Assembly: GCF_017352155.2 (NCBI RefSeq)
Contig: NZ_CP071462.1
Location: forward strand, 1,984,001-2,048,000
Source of the DNA: Haloterrigena alkaliphila
GTDB taxonomy: Archaea > Halobacteriota > Halobacteria > Halobacteriales > Natrialbaceae
Reading direction: 5' to 3'
DNA: 64,000 nucleotides
Position 1 is the first letter of the stretch; every line of letters begins with the position of its first letter. The notes under the pieces were generated by a model, which saw nothing but the letters and a program-made list of their open reading frames with translations, was not told the origin of the DNA and did not search any database. The position numbers and the translations under genes are program-made. Of the stretch, positions 36,001 to 44,490 are shown piece by piece.

Positions 36001-36090
36001 GAGAGCTCGCTCGCCGGGAGCGACCTGGACGGCGACGAGCCGCCGACCCCGATCGAACTGCTCGCCCACGCGCTCCCGCGGTCGCGGTAG
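33004..36090 (+). CDS. FAD-binding and Fe-S dehydrogenase (D-lactate/2-hydroxyacid, GlcD-GlcF-like fusion)
   Basis: A 1028-residue respiratory dehydrogenase. Residues 40-560 form a PCMH-type FAD domain with LPRGGGTSLAGQ, IGNNSTGAHSLKYG and a C-terminal GEHGDGRART block. From about 600 the Fe-S part has CHGCGGCRGEQ, then CIGCKGCARDCPSE (about 668), and two CCG-type ends, GHCHQK (about 911) and CCGMAGSFGYE (about 941). It oxidises a 2-hydroxyacid and passes electrons to the membrane or another carrier. The upstream extension is rejected. UspA and DUF3237 genes follow. Confidence 0.92.
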   Translation: MTARSNTPLDVDEEPETDDRAAYDYVSEDIERPDLVAALRERIDGDVRFDTYTRQLYATDASAYEETPIGVVFPTSTADVASVVSYCAEHEIPVLPRGGGTSLAGQAINEAVVLDFTRHMNGIVSVDADDRRARVQSGVILEELNAELAPHGLKFAPDPAAGNRSVIGGAIGNNSTGAHSLKYGKTDAYVEECEVVLADGTVATLGEIAVDELRERADPEGDLLERVSAEVVRIIDEEADEVRDRFPNLKRNVSGYNLDMLVDEAESGTVNLARLLAGSEGTLAVVTEAEVSLEPVPETKAVSLLFYESVLEAVTDVQHVLAHDPAAVELIDDVLIELARETAEFEDIAALVPDGSQAALLVEFYADDDDHGRERTAGLLADRVPGTDSDASPPEDRPDVDEVYAFEGLEAHAAASREKFWKLRKAGLPILLSRTSDEKHISFIEDCAIPPEHLSEFVERFQSLLVEKDRDVDAAFYAHAGPGVLHVRPLVNTKATRDREDMVDIADAVTDMVVEFGGSVSGEHGDGRARTQWNRKLYGDELWATFRDLKTAFDPDWLLNPGNVCGDHDMTENLRYDDDYEYEAGFEPSLNWDNENGMQGMVELCHGCGGCRGEQETTGGVMCPTYRAAEEEITATRGRANLLRQAMSGDLPDDPTDDEFVDEVLDLCIGCKGCARDCPSEVDMAKLKTEVMHARHQEEGASLRDKLFANFDRLAPLGSALAPISNAVQSLPGAETIAEKTVGIARERSLPEFHRETVQDWFERRGGSRVPESEAERKAVFFVDTYTNYSHPAVGKATVRVLEAAGVRVDLARRTDSGRPALSKGFVDQARETMRSNVAELRPRADDGWDVVLAEPSDAVMFQSDALDLLSGDAVESVAANAYGVCEYLDTFRLGENVDWAAPGESVAYHGHCHQKAVKKDHHAVGVLRRAGYGVDPLDSGCCGMAGSFGYEAEHYSLSQSIGDILVGQIEDSEATVVTAPGTSCRTQLGDKRLEPVPAESSLAGSDLDGDEPPTPIELLAHALPRSR

Positions 36091-36135
36091 CGCGAGGGCC
36101 GGGCCACCGATTCCGGATCCGCCGCAACCCGCCCG

Positions 36136-36558
36136 CTAGTCGTGCATGAGCGTCACGGTCGGCGCCTCGACCTCGAGGAGCACCGACTGCGTGATGCTGC
36201 CGAACAGCGCCTTGCCGACCGGCGACCGCTTGCGGCCGCCGAGGACGAGGTATCTGGGCTCGAGTCGCTCGGCCATGTCGATGATCTCGTCGGCGGGCGA
36301 GCCGACGCGGCCCTTGGGGACGACGGCGTCACCGTCGACCCCCGCGTTCGCGGCGATCTTCCGAGCCCTGTTGGCCGCGTCGTTCGCTCCGTCGTCGACG
36401 TAGTACTCCGGTTGGCCGTCGGTTCGCGATTCGAACCGCTCGCGGCTCATCACGTGGAGAACGACGAGTTCGTCGCCGTAGGCGTCGGCCAGATCGGCGG
36501 CCGTTTCGACCACTGGCTCGCTGAACCGGTCATCGTCGACCACACACAGGATTGTCAT
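36136..36558 (-). CDS. Universal stress protein (UspA family)
   Basis: A 140-residue UspA protein beginning MTILCVVDDDRFSEP. The C-terminal GGRKRSPVGKALFGSITQSVLLEVEAPTV shows the full nucleotide-binding pattern and last strand. ATG 36558 is preferred because AAACTATTTGG (minus, 36583-36593) lies about 30 bases upstream. It is the third uspA-type gene in the window sharing the GRKRSPxGKALFGS end, and it faces away from the FAD/Fe-S dehydrogenase. Confidence 0.92.
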   Translation of the reverse strand: MTILCVVDDDRFSEPVVETAADLADAYGDELVVLHVMSRERFESRTDGQPEYYVDDGANDAANRARKIAANAGVDGDAVVPKGRVGSPADEIIDMAERLEPRYLVLGGRKRSPVGKALFGSITQSVLLEVEAPTVTLMHD

Positions 36559-36673
36559 TTGCCAACAGTTATCTCCCCTCCACCAAATAGTTTGCCGCGA
36601 ACGCGGCGAGCGAGGAGGCCCAAGCCGGGCAGCGGACGGTACGTATATTACGCTCGGTAGTGATACGCGGTGT

Positions 36674-37162
36674 ATGGGAACCGATAGCACTGATCGACTC
36701 CCCGACGATCTCGTCCCGACGCTGGAGCACGTCCTGGACCTCGAGATCGAGGTCGAGGAACCGATCGAGATCGGCGAGACCGGGAACGGCCAGCGGCGGA
36801 TCATCCCCATCGTCGACGGGACGGTGTCGGGTCGAATCGAGGGAACGATCATTCCCGCCGGCGCAGACTACCAGCTATTTCGGGTCGATCGGCCGACGGA
36901 ACTGGTGGCCAAGTACGCCTTCGAGACCGACGACGGCTCGCGCGTCTACGTCGAGAACCGCGGCATCCGCGCCGCGTCGCCGGAGACGAAGGAGCGACTC
37001 CGCGACGGCGAACCGGTCGACTCCGAGGAGGTCTACTTCCAGTCGACGCCGCGGTTCGAGACCGCCGATCCGGACCTCGAGTGGCTCACGGAACGGATCT
37101 TCGTCGCCGCCGGGATTCGCCGGCCGAAGGGCGTGAAGCTGGCCGTCTACGCAGTCGAGTAG
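36674..37162 (+). CDS. DUF3237 family protein
   Basis: A 162-residue protein matching DUF3237: the IIPIVDGTVSGRIEGTIIPAGADYQ stretch (about 43-65, broken by a short loop) and ending AAGIRRPKGVKLAVYAVE. The family forms a beta-barrel and its members often lie in aromatic-acid or organic-acid clusters; no reaction is assigned. A TATA box (CGTATATTA, 36642-36650) lies 27 bases before ATG 36674, so it has its own leaderless transcript. Confidence 0.85.
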   Translation: MGTDSTDRLPDDLVPTLEHVLDLEIEVEEPIEIGETGNGQRRIIPIVDGTVSGRIEGTIIPAGADYQLFRVDRPTELVAKYAFETDDGSRVYVENRGIRAASPETKERLRDGEPVDSEEVYFQSTPRFETADPDLEWLTERIFVAAGIRRPKGVKLAVYAVE

Positions 37163-37262
37163 GCCGGTCGCGCGCCGGCGTCGCCGTCGACGTCTCTGTA
37201 GGGGTGCGGGATGAGACTATACATTATATCGTTTCGTCGGACCGCGAAACCGGCCGACGGGG

Positions 37263-38042
37263 TCAGGTCCAGGCGAGGAGCCTGGCCCGCAGAACGCGCA
37301 GTCCCCGGTCGAAGACGAACCCCAGGATCATGATCGCGATCAGTGCGGCGTAGACCTGCACCGAATCGAACGATCGGACGCCGCGGATCTCGAGGTAGCC
37401 CAGTCCGCTGGTGCCGGCGACCATCTCGTAGACGAACGTGATGATCAGCGAGATCGGCAGTGCGATCTGGATTCCCGAGATGATCCCCGGTGCGGCCGCC
37501 GGGATGACGACCTTCCGGAGCAGTTGCCGGTCGGAGGTCCCCATCATCCGCGCCGACCAGATGAGGTTCTCGTCGACGTCGCGAGTCGCGTTCCGTGCGT
37601 TGAGCGCCACGGGCCAGAAGCAGCCGACGGTGACGAGGGCGATGATCGGCTGGTCGCCGGTCCCGAACCAGAACAGGAAGACCGGGATGAGCGCGATCAC
37701 CGGCACCGGGTAGCCGACCTCGATGATCGGATCCCAGAACCAGGCCATGACCCGACTCCGCGCGCTCAGCACGCCGACGACGATGCCCAGCGTGCAGGCG
37801 ATCACCAGCCCGATGATCGCCCGCCGGATCGTCAGGTAGCCGTGTTCGATCATCGTTCCGTCGAGCGTCAGTTCGACGAACCGGAGCAGGACCTCCGAGA
37901 GCGCCGGCAGGAAGTACGGCCGGACGAGTTCCATCTGTGCGGCGGCCTCCCAGGCGGCGAGCACGACGACGAGCGAGACGAGCCCCTTTCCGAGCTCGAC
38001 GAGGTCGTCGCGGTCGACCGTGGCGGACTCGGCTATGCCCAT
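37263..38042 (-). CDS. NitT/TauT-type ABC importer permease (second)
   Basis: A 259-residue integral membrane protein with about six hydrophobic segments and the EAA-type loop ENLIWSARMMGTSDRQLLRKVVIPAAAPGI. It belongs to the SsuC/TauC permease family for sulfonates, nitrate, taurine, thiamine precursors or aromatic acids. Its start overlaps the end of the upstream permease by 10 bases. The two permeases are related and probably form a heterodimer. It ends the operon. Confidence 0.92.
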   Translation of the reverse strand: MGIAESATVDRDDLVELGKGLVSLVVVLAAWEAAAQMELVRPYFLPALSEVLLRFVELTLDGTMIEHGYLTIRRAIIGLVIACTLGIVVGVLSARSRVMAWFWDPIIEVGYPVPVIALIPVFLFWFGTGDQPIIALVTVGCFWPVALNARNATRDVDENLIWSARMMGTSDRQLLRKVVIPAAAPGIISGIQIALPISLIITFVYEMVAGTSGLGYLEIRGVRSFDSVQVYAALIAIMILGFVFDRGLRVLRARLLAWT

Positions 38043-38833
38043 CGAATCAGCCTCCGTTCGGCCCACTCGTAGCCGCGGACGGTGAAGAACGCGGCCAGCG
38101 AGATGATGACGAGGACGGCGAACATCAACGTGTAGGCGCCGACCTGACTGTACCGCAGGATCTCGAACCCGACGCCCTGGTTCGAGGCGATGAGTTCGGC
38201 GCTGACCAGCGCGATGAAGGCGATCGGAATCGCCTGCCGGATCCCGGTCAGGATGCTCGGAATCGTCGCGGGAATCACGACGCGAAGGGGAATCTGCCAC
38301 GACGGTACGCCCATCATCTGGGCGGACCAGATCAGGTTCCGGTCGATATCCTGCGCGGCGTTGTAGCTGTTCATCACGATCGGGAGCAGACAGGCCAGGA
38401 AGACGATCAGGATCGCCGTCTCGGTGCCGACGCCGAGCCAGAGGATCGCCAGCGGCACTAGTGCGGCCTTCGGGATCGGGTAGACCAGCGCCAGGAACAT
38501 CTCGAAGACGTTCTCGATCGGCTTCGATCGAGCCATTCCGACGCCCAGTAACACGCCGACGACGATGCTCAACGCGAGTCCGACCGCGATCCGGTACAGC
38601 GACACCTGCAGGTGGGGGATGATCTCTCCGGTCGAGAGGAGTTCCCACGTCGCCGTTCCGACCGCCGACGGCGGCGGGAGGATCGTCCGCTGAACGACGG
38701 TGCCGCTCGCAAACTCCCAGAGCCCGGCGACGATCGCGATCGGGATCCACTCGAACACGAACCACACGAACCGCCATAGGGGCGCGGGAACCGACTCTTC
38801 CAGCGTGGCCAGTCGTGAATCGGCGTACGACAT
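38033..38833 (-). CDS. NitT/TauT-type ABC importer permease (first)
   Basis: A 266-residue permease of the SsuC/TauC family with EAA-type loop RNLIWSAQMMGVPSWQIPLRVVIPATIPSI. It shares family layout and motif with the next gene, with which it overlaps. The ATPase gene lies 4 bases upstream. A heterodimeric permease is unusual for SsuC-like systems, which are mostly homodimers, but is found in several archaeal importers. Confidence 0.93.
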   Translation of the reverse strand: MSYADSRLATLEESVPAPLWRFVWFVFEWIPIAIVAGLWEFASGTVVQRTILPPPSAVGTATWELLSTGEIIPHLQVSLYRIAVGLALSIVVGVLLGVGMARSKPIENVFEMFLALVYPIPKAALVPLAILWLGVGTETAILIVFLACLLPIVMNSYNAAQDIDRNLIWSAQMMGVPSWQIPLRVVIPATIPSILTGIRQAIPIAFIALVSAELIASNQGVGFEILRYSQVGAYTLMFAVLVIISLAAFFTVRGYEWAERRLIRWA

Positions 38834-38837
38834 GGTG

Positions 38838-39629
38838 TTAGTGCTGGGCCCGTGGCGTCGTGTCGGTTTCCTCGCGAAGCGACTGCCACACGTCGTTTTT
38901 CGTCGCGGTGTACTCGTCGGACATGATGATCTCCTCGCGGCTCCGCGTCCGATCGACGTCGATCTCGACGGTCGTCTTCTTCGTGCCGGGGTGACGGGTC
39001 ATGATCATCACCCGCTCGGAGAGGTAGACCGCCTCCTCGACGTCGTGAGTGATGAAGATCACCGTCTTCTCGAGGTCGCGCCAGATATCGAGCAGGTGAT
39101 CCTGCAGCGACTCCCGGAGCGGCTGGTCGAGCGCGCCGAAGGGTTCGTCCATCAGGAGGATCTTGGGATCGTACGCGAGCGTCCGCGCGAGCGCGACCCG
39201 CTGTTTCATCCCGCCCGACAGCTCCTTGGGATACTTGTCCTCGAACCCGTCGAGGTCCATCATGTCGATGAACTTTTGGGCGGTGTCGCGACGCTCGGAC
39301 TTGCCGACGTCCTGTTGTTCGAGTCCGTACTCGACGTTTCCCATAACTGTCCGCCACGGGAACAGTGCGTAGTCCTGAAAGACGACGCCACGGTCCGTTC
39401 CCGGCCCGCTGATCGGTTGATCGTCGACGCTGATCGTCCCGCTGGTCTCCTCGAGGAAGCCGGCGATCAGGTACAGCAGCGTACTCTTCCCGCACCCGCT
39501 GGGCCCCACCACGCTGAGGAACTCCCCGCTCGGCACCTCCAGCGAGAGGTCCTCGATCGCTTTCGTTCGTTCGCCGCCCGATTCGTACACCTTCTCGAGA
39601 TTCGATATCGTGACGTGTCCTTCGACCAT
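38838..39629 (-). CDS. NitT/TauT-type ABC importer ATPase
   Basis: A 263-residue nucleotide-binding subunit. Walker A is GPSGCGKST, the signature is ELSGGMKQRVALARTL, and Walker B is ILLMDEPFGALD, with switch His in FITHDVEEAV. All are canonical and place it with SsuB/TauB. It lies between the substrate-binding protein gene (65-base gap) and the first permease (4-base gap). Confidence 0.95.
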   Translation of the reverse strand: MVEGHVTISNLEKVYESGGERTKAIEDLSLEVPSGEFLSVVGPSGCGKSTLLYLIAGFLEETSGTISVDDQPISGPGTDRGVVFQDYALFPWRTVMGNVEYGLEQQDVGKSERRDTAQKFIDMMDLDGFEDKYPKELSGGMKQRVALARTLAYDPKILLMDEPFGALDQPLRESLQDHLLDIWRDLEKTVIFITHDVEEAVYLSERVMIMTRHPGTKKTTVEIDVDRTRSREEIIMSDEYTATKNDVWQSLREETDTTPRAQH

Positions 39630-39694
39630 TATGGCTATCGGTTAGACGAGTGCGTATTTGAATTTTGCGCGGGTTGGTAACAGTGAACGTGACA

Positions 39695-40699
39695 CTAGAG
39701 GTGGTCCTCGATGTACTCGTTCGTCGCGTATTCCTGGACGTCGAACGACTCGTCGTGGATGCCGAGGTCGACGAGTTCGTCCATCGTCGCCTGGAGTGCG
39801 TCCATATCGATCTCGATCTGGTCCCGGTAGTAGTCGTTTTCCGTCAGGAAGAACCCGTCGATCATCTCCTCGGGGAGTTCGAAGTGGTCGGCCGCCAGCG
39901 AGACGACCTCGTCACGATTCTCGAAGATGTAGTCGACGACGCTCACGTAGTCCTCGCCCCACGCTTCGACGGCGTCGGACTTGTTCTCGAGCGCGCGGTC
40001 CGACGCGATGGTAAAGGCGAAGGGGTAGGCCCCGTCGAACGCGTCGTGGCTCGTGAACACCTCGGTGAATCCCTGGCTGCGCGGCTCCCCGGCGAACAGC
40101 GCTGGAAAGATCGCCGCGTCGAAAATTCCGTCCTGGAGTCCCTCGACGAACGTCGGGAAGCCCTGTTCCTGGAAGTCGACGTCGTCCTCGCTGAGGCCGA
40201 TCTCGTCCAGCATCTTCACGTAGACCGCGTGGATCCCCGTGCCGGTCGCGTTGACGCCCAGCGTCGCCCCCTCGAGGTCCTCCGGGTCGGTGATGTCCGA
40301 GTCCGGCAGCGAGTAGATCTCGAAGCCGAAGTGGTCGGGGTGGGCGTCCCAGAAGTCCGTCGCGATCGCCGTCATGCCGCCTGGACCCGTGACCGCACCG
40401 CCGTAGCTCTCGGTCGTGACCAGCCCCATGTCCGCCTCTCCGGCGGCGATCGCGTTGACCGTATCGGGCGTGCTCGAGTTTCGTGAAACCTCGAGTTCGT
40501 AGGCGTCGCCGAGGTTGTCGAGTTGATCCTGAATGTCGGGGATATCCAGCAACGAACCCAGATTTTCGACCGGGACGACGAAATTGAACCTGAGTGTCCC
40601 TGTATCCGATCCACCCGTACATCCCGCTAGTCCCGCGAGGCCGGCGGTTGCCGCCGCTGCACCTGTTTTGAGGAAGGTCCTCCTGTTACTTGGTAGCAT
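39695..40699 (-). CDS. NitT/TauT-type ABC importer, lipid-anchored substrate-binding protein
   Basis: A 334-residue periplasmic-binding protein type II (SsuA/THI5-like). The N-terminus has RRTFLKTG (Tat) and a lipobox AGLAGCTGG. The central ATLGVNATGTGIHAVYVKML stretch fits the NMT1 domain. A minus-strand T-rich box (CCTTTTTACC, about 40723-40732) puts the transcript start near the ATG. Its C-terminal block FFLTENDYY...TNEYIE recurs in the broken fragment at 49800-49987. Ligand unknown; aromatic acids are possible. Confidence 0.93.
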   Translation of the reverse strand: MLPSNRRTFLKTGAAAATAGLAGLAGCTGGSDTGTLRFNFVVPVENLGSLLDIPDIQDQLDNLGDAYELEVSRNSSTPDTVNAIAAGEADMGLVTTESYGGAVTGPGGMTAIATDFWDAHPDHFGFEIYSLPDSDITDPEDLEGATLGVNATGTGIHAVYVKMLDEIGLSEDDVDFQEQGFPTFVEGLQDGIFDAAIFPALFAGEPRSQGFTEVFTSHDAFDGAYPFAFTIASDRALENKSDAVEAWGEDYVSVVDYIFENRDEVVSLAADHFELPEEMIDGFFLTENDYYRDQIEIDMDALQATMDELVDLGIHDESFDVQEYATNEYIEDHL

Positions 40700-41178
40700 A
40701 TGCGCCCAAATTCGCTATACTGGTAAAAAGGTTGTGGTGAACGACAGACATCGACACGTATTATATATCGACTATACTGGACGAGTATCTTTCTGCGTTG
40801 AGTCGACCAACTCCGGCGACGAGAAGCGTCCTGTCGGACTAGTCGTCGACTACCCGAGCGTCGTTGCAGACATCGACTGCCTGCGTGTGGACGAGCGCAC
40901 GTTCCAAAGTCGCAGTCTCGAGTCCGCTAATGGGACGAAAATCCCAGTAAAAGAGCAGATATACCGGCGTTTAGGACGTGTTTCGTTCGCGGCGCCGAGT
41001 CGCGCCGTTGTCGGCGCCGTACCCGAGTCGGCTCTCGGCTCGCTGTGCACCGGTCGTCGACCGTACGTGGGAGCGCCATTTCGGAGTAGTTCTCGGTCGA
41101 CCGGCCGATTTGCGGAGCGGTACTGGCCGTCGGTCGGTCCGTTCGTCCCGGTAGTGACCGACCGATCCGGCAGTACAG
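40700..41178. other. 479-bp intergenic region
   Basis: Holds the promoter of the NitT/TauT importer and, further right, A/T-rich boxes (ATTATATATC, about 40760-40769) without a gene behind them. Frames on both strands are Ser/Arg-rich and unconvincing. Confidence 0.45.
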
Positions 41179-42285
41179 TTACGAGCGATCGTTCCCGTCC
41201 CTGTGCTTGTCCAGCACGTCCCAGTCCGGCGTTATCCCGAGTCCCGGCTCTTCCGGGAGCGTGATCGAGCCGCCCGACGGCTGCGGCGGCGACTCGTAGA
41301 TTTCGTTGCCGACGCTCCAGACGATGTCGTGGAATTCGACCAGGTTGCCGGCAGCGAGACCCGTGTACAGGTGCGCGTTCTGGAAGGGCCAGCCACCGCC
41401 GTGAACGAGCCGGAGATTGAACGCGTCCGCCATCCCGGCGACGCTCGTCGCCTCGGTGAATCCGCCGACGAAACACGCGTTCGGCATGCTGATGTCGACC
41501 GCTCCGTTTTCGATGAGTTCCCGGTGTCGGAAGCGGTGGCCCTCGTTCTGCCCTGCAGCGATCGGAACCCGCGTTCGGCTCCGGAGGTCCGCCAGCAGCG
41601 ACGCGTCGTTCCCGTAGACCGGCTCCTCGAACCAGCTGAGCGAGACCGACGCCGACTCGAGCCGGTTACACAACTCGAGCGCCTCGTCGACCGAGTACAG
41701 GTAGTTCGCATCGATCGCGAGCCCGATGTCGTCGCCGATCGCGTCGCGGACCGCGGTCACTCGCTCCGCGTCGATCCTCGGCGTCGCCCACTCGCCCTTG
41801 CCGACGACGATCTTGATGCGATCCGCGCCGTCGGAAACGAGGTCGCTCGCGATCTCGGCGAGTCGCTCCTCGTCCCGGATCGCTCGCCCGATCGTGTGGT
41901 ACACCGGAACCGTCTCGGACGCCCCGCCCAGGAGGCGCCAGACCGGTTCGTCGTACGCCTTCCCCTTGATATCCCAGAGCGCGATGTCGACGGCGCTCAC
42001 TGCCGTGCTCCAGGTTCCCGTCTGCGCTCGCGGATTGAGTTCGCGGTACAGCCGGTCCCAGACGCGCTCCGTCTCGATCGGGTTCCGTCCGGTTACCAGC
42101 GGTGCGATCTGCTCGTTGACGAACGACGCCGTGGCCTCCGGATAGAGGTAGCCGGTCTCACCGTATCCGGTGATTCCCTCGTCCGTTTCGACGGTGACGA
42201 ACACGATCGTGTCCTCCACGTCATCCCCGCCGGGAACGTCGGCGGGAACTGTGTACGTCGACGCTCGTACGCTTGTGATTTCCAT
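41179..42285 (-). CDS. Enolase superfamily (mandelate racemase/muconate lactonizing) enzyme
   Basis: A 368-residue protein with an N-terminal capping domain (1-120) and a TIM barrel. Metal ligands fit D192 (AIDANYLYS), E220/E221 (SWFEEPV), and the position in IAAGQNEGH where Q246 stands in place of the expected Glu, with E248 two residues on. The first base motif reads RIK (R156, K158) instead of KxK. A candidate general base is H295. It is probably an acid-sugar dehydratase or racemase; these changes make precise assignment unsafe. It follows the TctCBA operon, so the transporter's cargo may be its substrate. Confidence 0.87.
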   Translation of the reverse strand: MEITSVRASTYTVPADVPGGDDVEDTIVFVTVETDEGITGYGETGYLYPEATASFVNEQIAPLVTGRNPIETERVWDRLYRELNPRAQTGTWSTAVSAVDIALWDIKGKAYDEPVWRLLGGASETVPVYHTIGRAIRDEERLAEIASDLVSDGADRIKIVVGKGEWATPRIDAERVTAVRDAIGDDIGLAIDANYLYSVDEALELCNRLESASVSLSWFEEPVYGNDASLLADLRSRTRVPIAAGQNEGHRFRHRELIENGAVDISMPNACFVGGFTEATSVAGMADAFNLRLVHGGGWPFQNAHLYTGLAAGNLVEFHDIVWSVGNEIYESPPQPSGGSITLPEEPGLGITPDWDVLDKHRDGNDRS

Positions 42286-42424
42286 ACAGGAATCCCATCG
42301 GTAGCAATCCGATCTAAGGCCAAATAGCTACCCATCTCGGGTGTTCGGGCGACCGTACCCGAACGTGGGCTGACGGGACGGGGCCTCGAACGCTCCGTCT
42401 TCCATCGAAGGGGTGAGTCCCTCG

Positions 42425-43930
42425 TCACCTGGCACTCGCCACGTACCGTCGGAACGGCGACGCGAGCGCTTTCAGGAGGGGAAGCCCGACGAGGGTAACC
42501 GTCATCAGCGTCAGGAGCAGCGGGATCGGCTCGTTGACGAATATCATCAGTGAGCCGTCCGACAACTGTAGCGAGCGAATGAGGTTCTCCTCCGCGATCG
42601 GGCCGAGAATGATCCCGAGGACGAACGCGATGATCGAGTAATCGTATGTCATCAGGAAGAACCCGAACACGCCGAAGAACAGGACGGTGAAGACGTCGAG
42701 CCAGTTCCCCCGAAGTCCGAGGGAGCCAAGGGTGGAGAATACGATCACGAGCGGAATGAGGTAGTTGGAGTTCACCGCGGTGACGTACGAGGTCTTCGTG
42801 ATGAAGAAGAGCCCGACGGCGAGGATGACGATGTTGCCAATCAGCAGCGATAGGAACACGCTGTAGGTGATGTCGATGTTCGTCGTGAACAGCTCCGGTC
42901 CCGGGTTCAGTCCGTGCATCATCAGCCCGCCGAGCAGGATCGCGGTCGATCCGCTCCCCGGGATGCCGAACGAGAACGTCGGAATCAGCGAGCCGGCGAC
43001 CGTTCCGTTGTTCGCCGCTTCCGAGGCGATGACCCCGCGGTGGTTCCCGGAGCCGTACTCCTCGTCACCGCTGCCGCTCCGGACCGTTTCCGCGTAGGAG
43101 ACGAAGTTCGCGATAGAGGCGCCGGAACCGGGAATCGCCCCGATGAACATCCCGATGTATCCGGACTTTATCGTCGTGATCGGCGCCCGCAACACATCGA
43201 CGACACCGGAGAACACGCTGCCGTCCATGTCGACGCCGTCTCTGGCGATCCCGCCGCGCTCGCCAGCGAGCTTGATCATCTCGCCGATGGCGAAGATACC
43301 GATCAGGACCGCGACGAAGTTCAACCCGTCGAAGAGCAACATCGTGTCAAAGGTGTACCGCGGCTGTCCGACGGCGATCGGGAAGCCGATCGTCGAGAGG
43401 AGCAAGCCGAACGCGCCGGCGGTGAGACCCTTGACGAGCGAGCCGCGCGCGACGACGGTGATCAACGCAATCCCGAAGAGCGCGATCAGGAAGTACTCGG
43501 GCGACCCGAAGAGGAGGACGAGCGTCGTCAGATAGGGCGTCAGCAGGATCAGCGTGACGATCGCAAACAGCCCGCCGACCGCCGACGCCGTCGCCGAGAT
43601 TGAGAGCGCGTCCATCGCGCGGCCCTGTCGCGTCATCTGGTAGCCGTCGAGCGTCGTGGCCGCGGCCGCCGCCGTCCCCGGGGTGTTGATCAGGATCGCC
43701 GCGATGCTGCCGCCGTACATCGCGCCGCTGTAGATGCTTATTAGCAGGATGATTGCGTCGGGTCCGCTCAGACGGACCGTCAACGGGAGCACGATCGCTA
43801 ACCCGAGGTTGGGGCCCAGCCCGGGTATCGCACCGATCACGATTCCCAGGAGTACGCCGACGAGCAGCCAGCCCAACGTCGTCCCCGTGAAGAGGATATC
43901 GATCGCGCCGGTGAGGCTGCTCCCGATCAT
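42425..43930 (-). CDS. tctA: Tripartite tricarboxylate transporter, large permease TctA
   Basis: A 501-residue membrane protein with about eleven hydrophobic segments. The conserved GAIPGLGPNLGLAIVLPLT stretch is near the start and GAIPGSGASIANFVSYA in the middle, both typical of TctA. Its start directly follows the TctB stop codon. TctA provides the transport path for citrate, tartrate or aromatic acids such as terephthalate. Confidence 0.95.
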   Translation of the reverse strand: MIGSSLTGAIDILFTGTTLGWLLVGVLLGIVIGAIPGLGPNLGLAIVLPLTVRLSGPDAIILLISIYSGAMYGGSIAAILINTPGTAAAAATTLDGYQMTRQGRAMDALSISATASAVGGLFAIVTLILLTPYLTTLVLLFGSPEYFLIALFGIALITVVARGSLVKGLTAGAFGLLLSTIGFPIAVGQPRYTFDTMLLFDGLNFVAVLIGIFAIGEMIKLAGERGGIARDGVDMDGSVFSGVVDVLRAPITTIKSGYIGMFIGAIPGSGASIANFVSYAETVRSGSGDEEYGSGNHRGVIASEAANNGTVAGSLIPTFSFGIPGSGSTAILLGGLMMHGLNPGPELFTTNIDITYSVFLSLLIGNIVILAVGLFFITKTSYVTAVNSNYLIPLVIVFSTLGSLGLRGNWLDVFTVLFFGVFGFFLMTYDYSIIAFVLGIILGPIAEENLIRSLQLSDGSLMIFVNEPIPLLLTLMTVTLVGLPLLKALASPFRRYVASAR

Positions 43931-44482
43931 CTACAACCCACCCTGCATCAGGTCGACCGGCAGGATGTAGTCGAACGAGAGGGCGATCGCGATCGCCACG
44001 CCGAGCAATACCGCCGCAATCCGCTTTCGGATGCCGAAGAGCGCCGAGTACGCGATCACGAACAGCGGCGTCGCCAGCACGAGGCCGATGGCGTAGCCGA
44101 CGACTCCGTATCCGGCCAACAGGCCGACGAGTATCGCTTGCTGCCGCTCGGCGTGTGGCGACGCGTCCTCGTGCTCGCCGTCTCGCTCCGCTCGCGAGGT
44201 GACCGCCTCCTCGGACTCGACGAGTTCGTCTTCCTCGTAATCGAACATCGAGCCCGAGTCGTCGACAGCGTTCCGTACCGATTCGGGGAGATACCCCCGT
44301 GCGAGCAACAGGAGGGCGCCGCAGATCGTCGCGATCGCGGTGAAGCGGGGAAAGATGGCGACCTGGTAGGAAAACGCGAACGACTCGACGAGCATGTAGC
44401 TCGAGACCACGAGTATGCCGACGAGCATCACGGCTTCCGGCGTCGCTCGGTCCGTTATCGTACGATAAATTGAGTTGGCCAT
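43931..44482 (-). CDS. tctB: Tripartite tricarboxylate transporter, small permease TctB
   Basis: A 183-residue membrane protein with four hydrophobic segments and an acidic middle loop (about 75-110), longer than most bacterial TctB loops. The C-terminal VLLGVAIAIALSFDYILPVDL matches TctB. ATG 44482 is chosen; the extension to 44608 is antisense-like. It lies between tctC (8-base gap) and tctA (no gap). Confidence 0.92.
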   Translation of the reverse strand: MANSIYRTITDRATPEAVMLVGILVVSSYMLVESFAFSYQVAIFPRFTAIATICGALLLLARGYLPESVRNAVDDSGSMFDYEEDELVESEEAVTSRAERDGEHEDASPHAERQQAILVGLLAGYGVVGYAIGLVLATPLFVIAYSALFGIRKRIAAVLLGVAIAIALSFDYILPVDLMQGGL

Positions 44483-44490
44483 GCCTGTGC

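Noticed and set aside
32737-36069. 1110-codon open frame antisense to the FAD/Fe-S dehydrogenase
   Set aside because: High-GC codon use leaves the opposite strand open; its translation is Arg/Val/Asp-rich with no family motifs, while the plus strand has all expected domains.
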